DNA of 64,000 nucleotides from Typha latifolia (lineage: Eukaryota > Streptophyta > Magnoliopsida > Poales > Typhaceae): NCBI GenBank assembly GCA_019914945.1, contig CM034100.1:13093096-13157095 (forward strand), written 5' to 3'. Position numbers and translations under genes: made by a program. Of this stretch, positions 62,140-64,000 are shown in pieces. The notes beneath the pieces are model-generated. The model ran no database searches, was not told the origin of the DNA, and saw only the letters and a program-made list of their open reading frames with translations. Within the stretch, counting starts at the first letter, position 1. Each line of letters begins with the position of its first letter.

Positions 62140-64000
62140 GATACCAGATTAGTAGAAGGGTTGTAAAAGAACCGAACTCGAGCGAGCTGACGCAGGAGCG
62201 GCTCGGCTCGAGCTCGATAGGTCGACCAAGACGGTCGTTCGAGAGAAGTTCGACTGTAGCATATAGGAAAGCGGGAGAAGAGAGGTAAAGAGGGAGAGAG
62301 GGAGAGAGGGAGATTGGATGAAGCAAAACGAGTCAAGAGGAATACAGAGGGTTGGGAAAATGCGAGTTCGTGGTATTTGATACACAAATGGCTTTGTTGA
62401 TTGCTAAAAGACACCAAGGACGTTCGTCAAAAATAAAAAGAAAATTGCTAAGGCACCATTCTTCAGACCCAACCCACACTCTATATTTTTCTATAAGAAT
62501 AAAAAAAAATTTAAAAATCTTTTACCAATGAAAAATTGAGTTAGGCTATACTAGGGGGAATTTGTTTAACAAAAAAATTTATGTTTTAGAAATAGTAAGA
62601 TTATGCTCTTAAAAAATATATAATTAAATTTTAAAGTGAATGCCCCGTGAGGGCTTTTGTGTGCAAATACACTGTGCCGTGATAACAAAAATATCAACAA
62701 TTAATTTACCATTGATTTTTCTCTTTTTCTTTTTTCTAAAATAGGGGTAAAATTATTCGTAGTTTGATAGTATAATACTCATATGTTATTTCTTAGCGGT
62801 ATTGGCATTTTGGAGTATGAGTTAATGTATCATACAAATAAATAAGTATGAGAGGGGGTCTAGATGTAATTATTTCTAAGATAAACGAGTTGAGATATAT
62901 GGCTTGATCAAGCTCGCCTTATTTATGAAACGAGTTAGCTCGAGATCAGCAGCTCATCAACTATAAGAGCAACAATAATATTGTTGAAAAAATAGAGAAG
63001 TCTTAATCCAAGTGAGATATTATTTGGCACAAACTTTATAATTTAACTCAGCCCACGAGCTTAAGTTATTAGATAAAAGACCCAAATTTTTATATAAGTT
63101 TTTTTTATTTTTTTCCTTTTTTTAATATGTGATAATACTCAAATAATCTCTACTTTCAAATTTGAGAGCAACATCAATTGCACTTCCTCAAGTCTAATGT
63201 AATATTCTTCACCATTCCTTGTGTTTAAACAACATCATGATCCTTTTTCAAAAGGAAAATCATGGAGAGCAAATAAAACATTAGAGTTGGTGCACTCCAA
63301 TCTTTGAGGACCAATTAATCCATCTTATAGTAAAGGTTAAAAATATATAATTACCTTCATTAATGATTTTAGTTGGAACACGTGAATTTTTTTTCTTTTG
63401 TAAGAAAAATCTGAAGTTTTTTCTACTTTTAAAAGTTTTTAAGGTCAGTACTATTAAGAAAGAAGCTGAAAATCAACTAAATTTTTTTTAACATTGACCA
63501 CGGTAGAGTATACAACTCAAATAAATCTATGAGATTCGTAATATATAAAGACAACCTTTAACCTAATGTAGTTGATTAGAGCATTCATATATTGGATAAA
63601 AGTCTCACTTTTATTATTTTTTTCAATGTACGACACCAGAGGAAGCATGAGCAAACTGTTACGAATCGGTTTGATCTGTTTTATAGCGATTGAGATTATT
63701 CAGGTCTGCACGGGATTTGAGGTCCGTGGATGGAGGCACGGATTCCTAAGTATAAGATGGAGGTGATAATAGAGTGGAGGCCAAGTAGTTGATGAAGGTG
63801 GCTTAGCAATAGATGATGGTGGTGGTGGTGGTAGCTTGCGAATGCAGATGCGATAGATGGTTAAAGGTTATGATTGGCCTACAACTATGGTAGCAGTAAA
63901 GATAAAAAACCATTCCGGAGATAAAGAGATGAAGGGAGAGAAGCAGCATTAAAGTATTGCGATTAGAAATTTCAAAGATAATATATTCTCGGGGTACAAG
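62140..64000. promoter_or_regulatory. RECG1 upstream flank, no gene seen
   Basis: The first 250 bp, including a GGGAGAGA tract at about 62280-62312, should hold the RECG1 leader and promoter. No convincing TATA box was chosen. From 62450 the sequence is AT-rich with no supported exon. A (GGT)n run lies near 63816-63833. Confidence 0.35.

Overview
The window is nuclear DNA of a flowering plant: spliced genes with short exons and AT-rich introns, WEE1 and MOTHER-OF-FT-like genes with plant-specific features, and dense plant-type transposons (MULE, hAT-like, LINE). GC-rich first exon of WEE1 and last exon of MFT, set in AT-rich surroundings, lean towards a monocot, but the species cannot be fixed from the sequence alone.

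Layout. (1) 1-9905, minus strand: the 5' part of an unrecognised multi-exon gene that runs off the left edge, with a LINE and a broken coding relic in its introns. (2) 9906-11131: a divergent promoter region shared with WEE1. (3) 11132-15655, plus strand: a complete 10-exon WEE1 cell-cycle checkpoint kinase (494 codons joined by hand with all splice phases consistent). (4) 15656-21184: repeat-derived intergenic DNA. (5) 21185-22515, minus strand: a complete 4-exon MFT (PEBP family) gene with the canonical 198/62/41/227-nt coding exon pattern. (6) 22516-33716: intergenic DNA dominated by one 5.7-kb MULE with TIRs, target-site duplication and a decayed transposase, inserted into an older repeat. 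(7) 33717-62139, minus strand: a complete 17-exon organelle-type RecG helicase (RECG1, 979 codons) stretched over 28.4 kb because its introns host many transposons. (8) 62140-64000: upstream flank of RECG1, no gene seen.

Two of the three recognised genes act in DNA maintenance: WEE1 in the replication/DNA-damage checkpoint and RECG1 in organelle recombination surveillance. Nothing in the sequence shows that they work together. MFT controls seed germination. The most informative non-genic signals are the transposon families: a MULE terminal repeat shared by an internally deleted relative sitting about 220 bp upstream of WEE1, a hAT-like foldback family with 8-bp duplications, and a repeated unit carrying a gene-like leader found four times in the RECG1 introns. 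I found no bacterial-style system, CRISPR array or operon. All exon models are hand-derived from splice signals, reading phase and remembered family sequence, with no alignment run.
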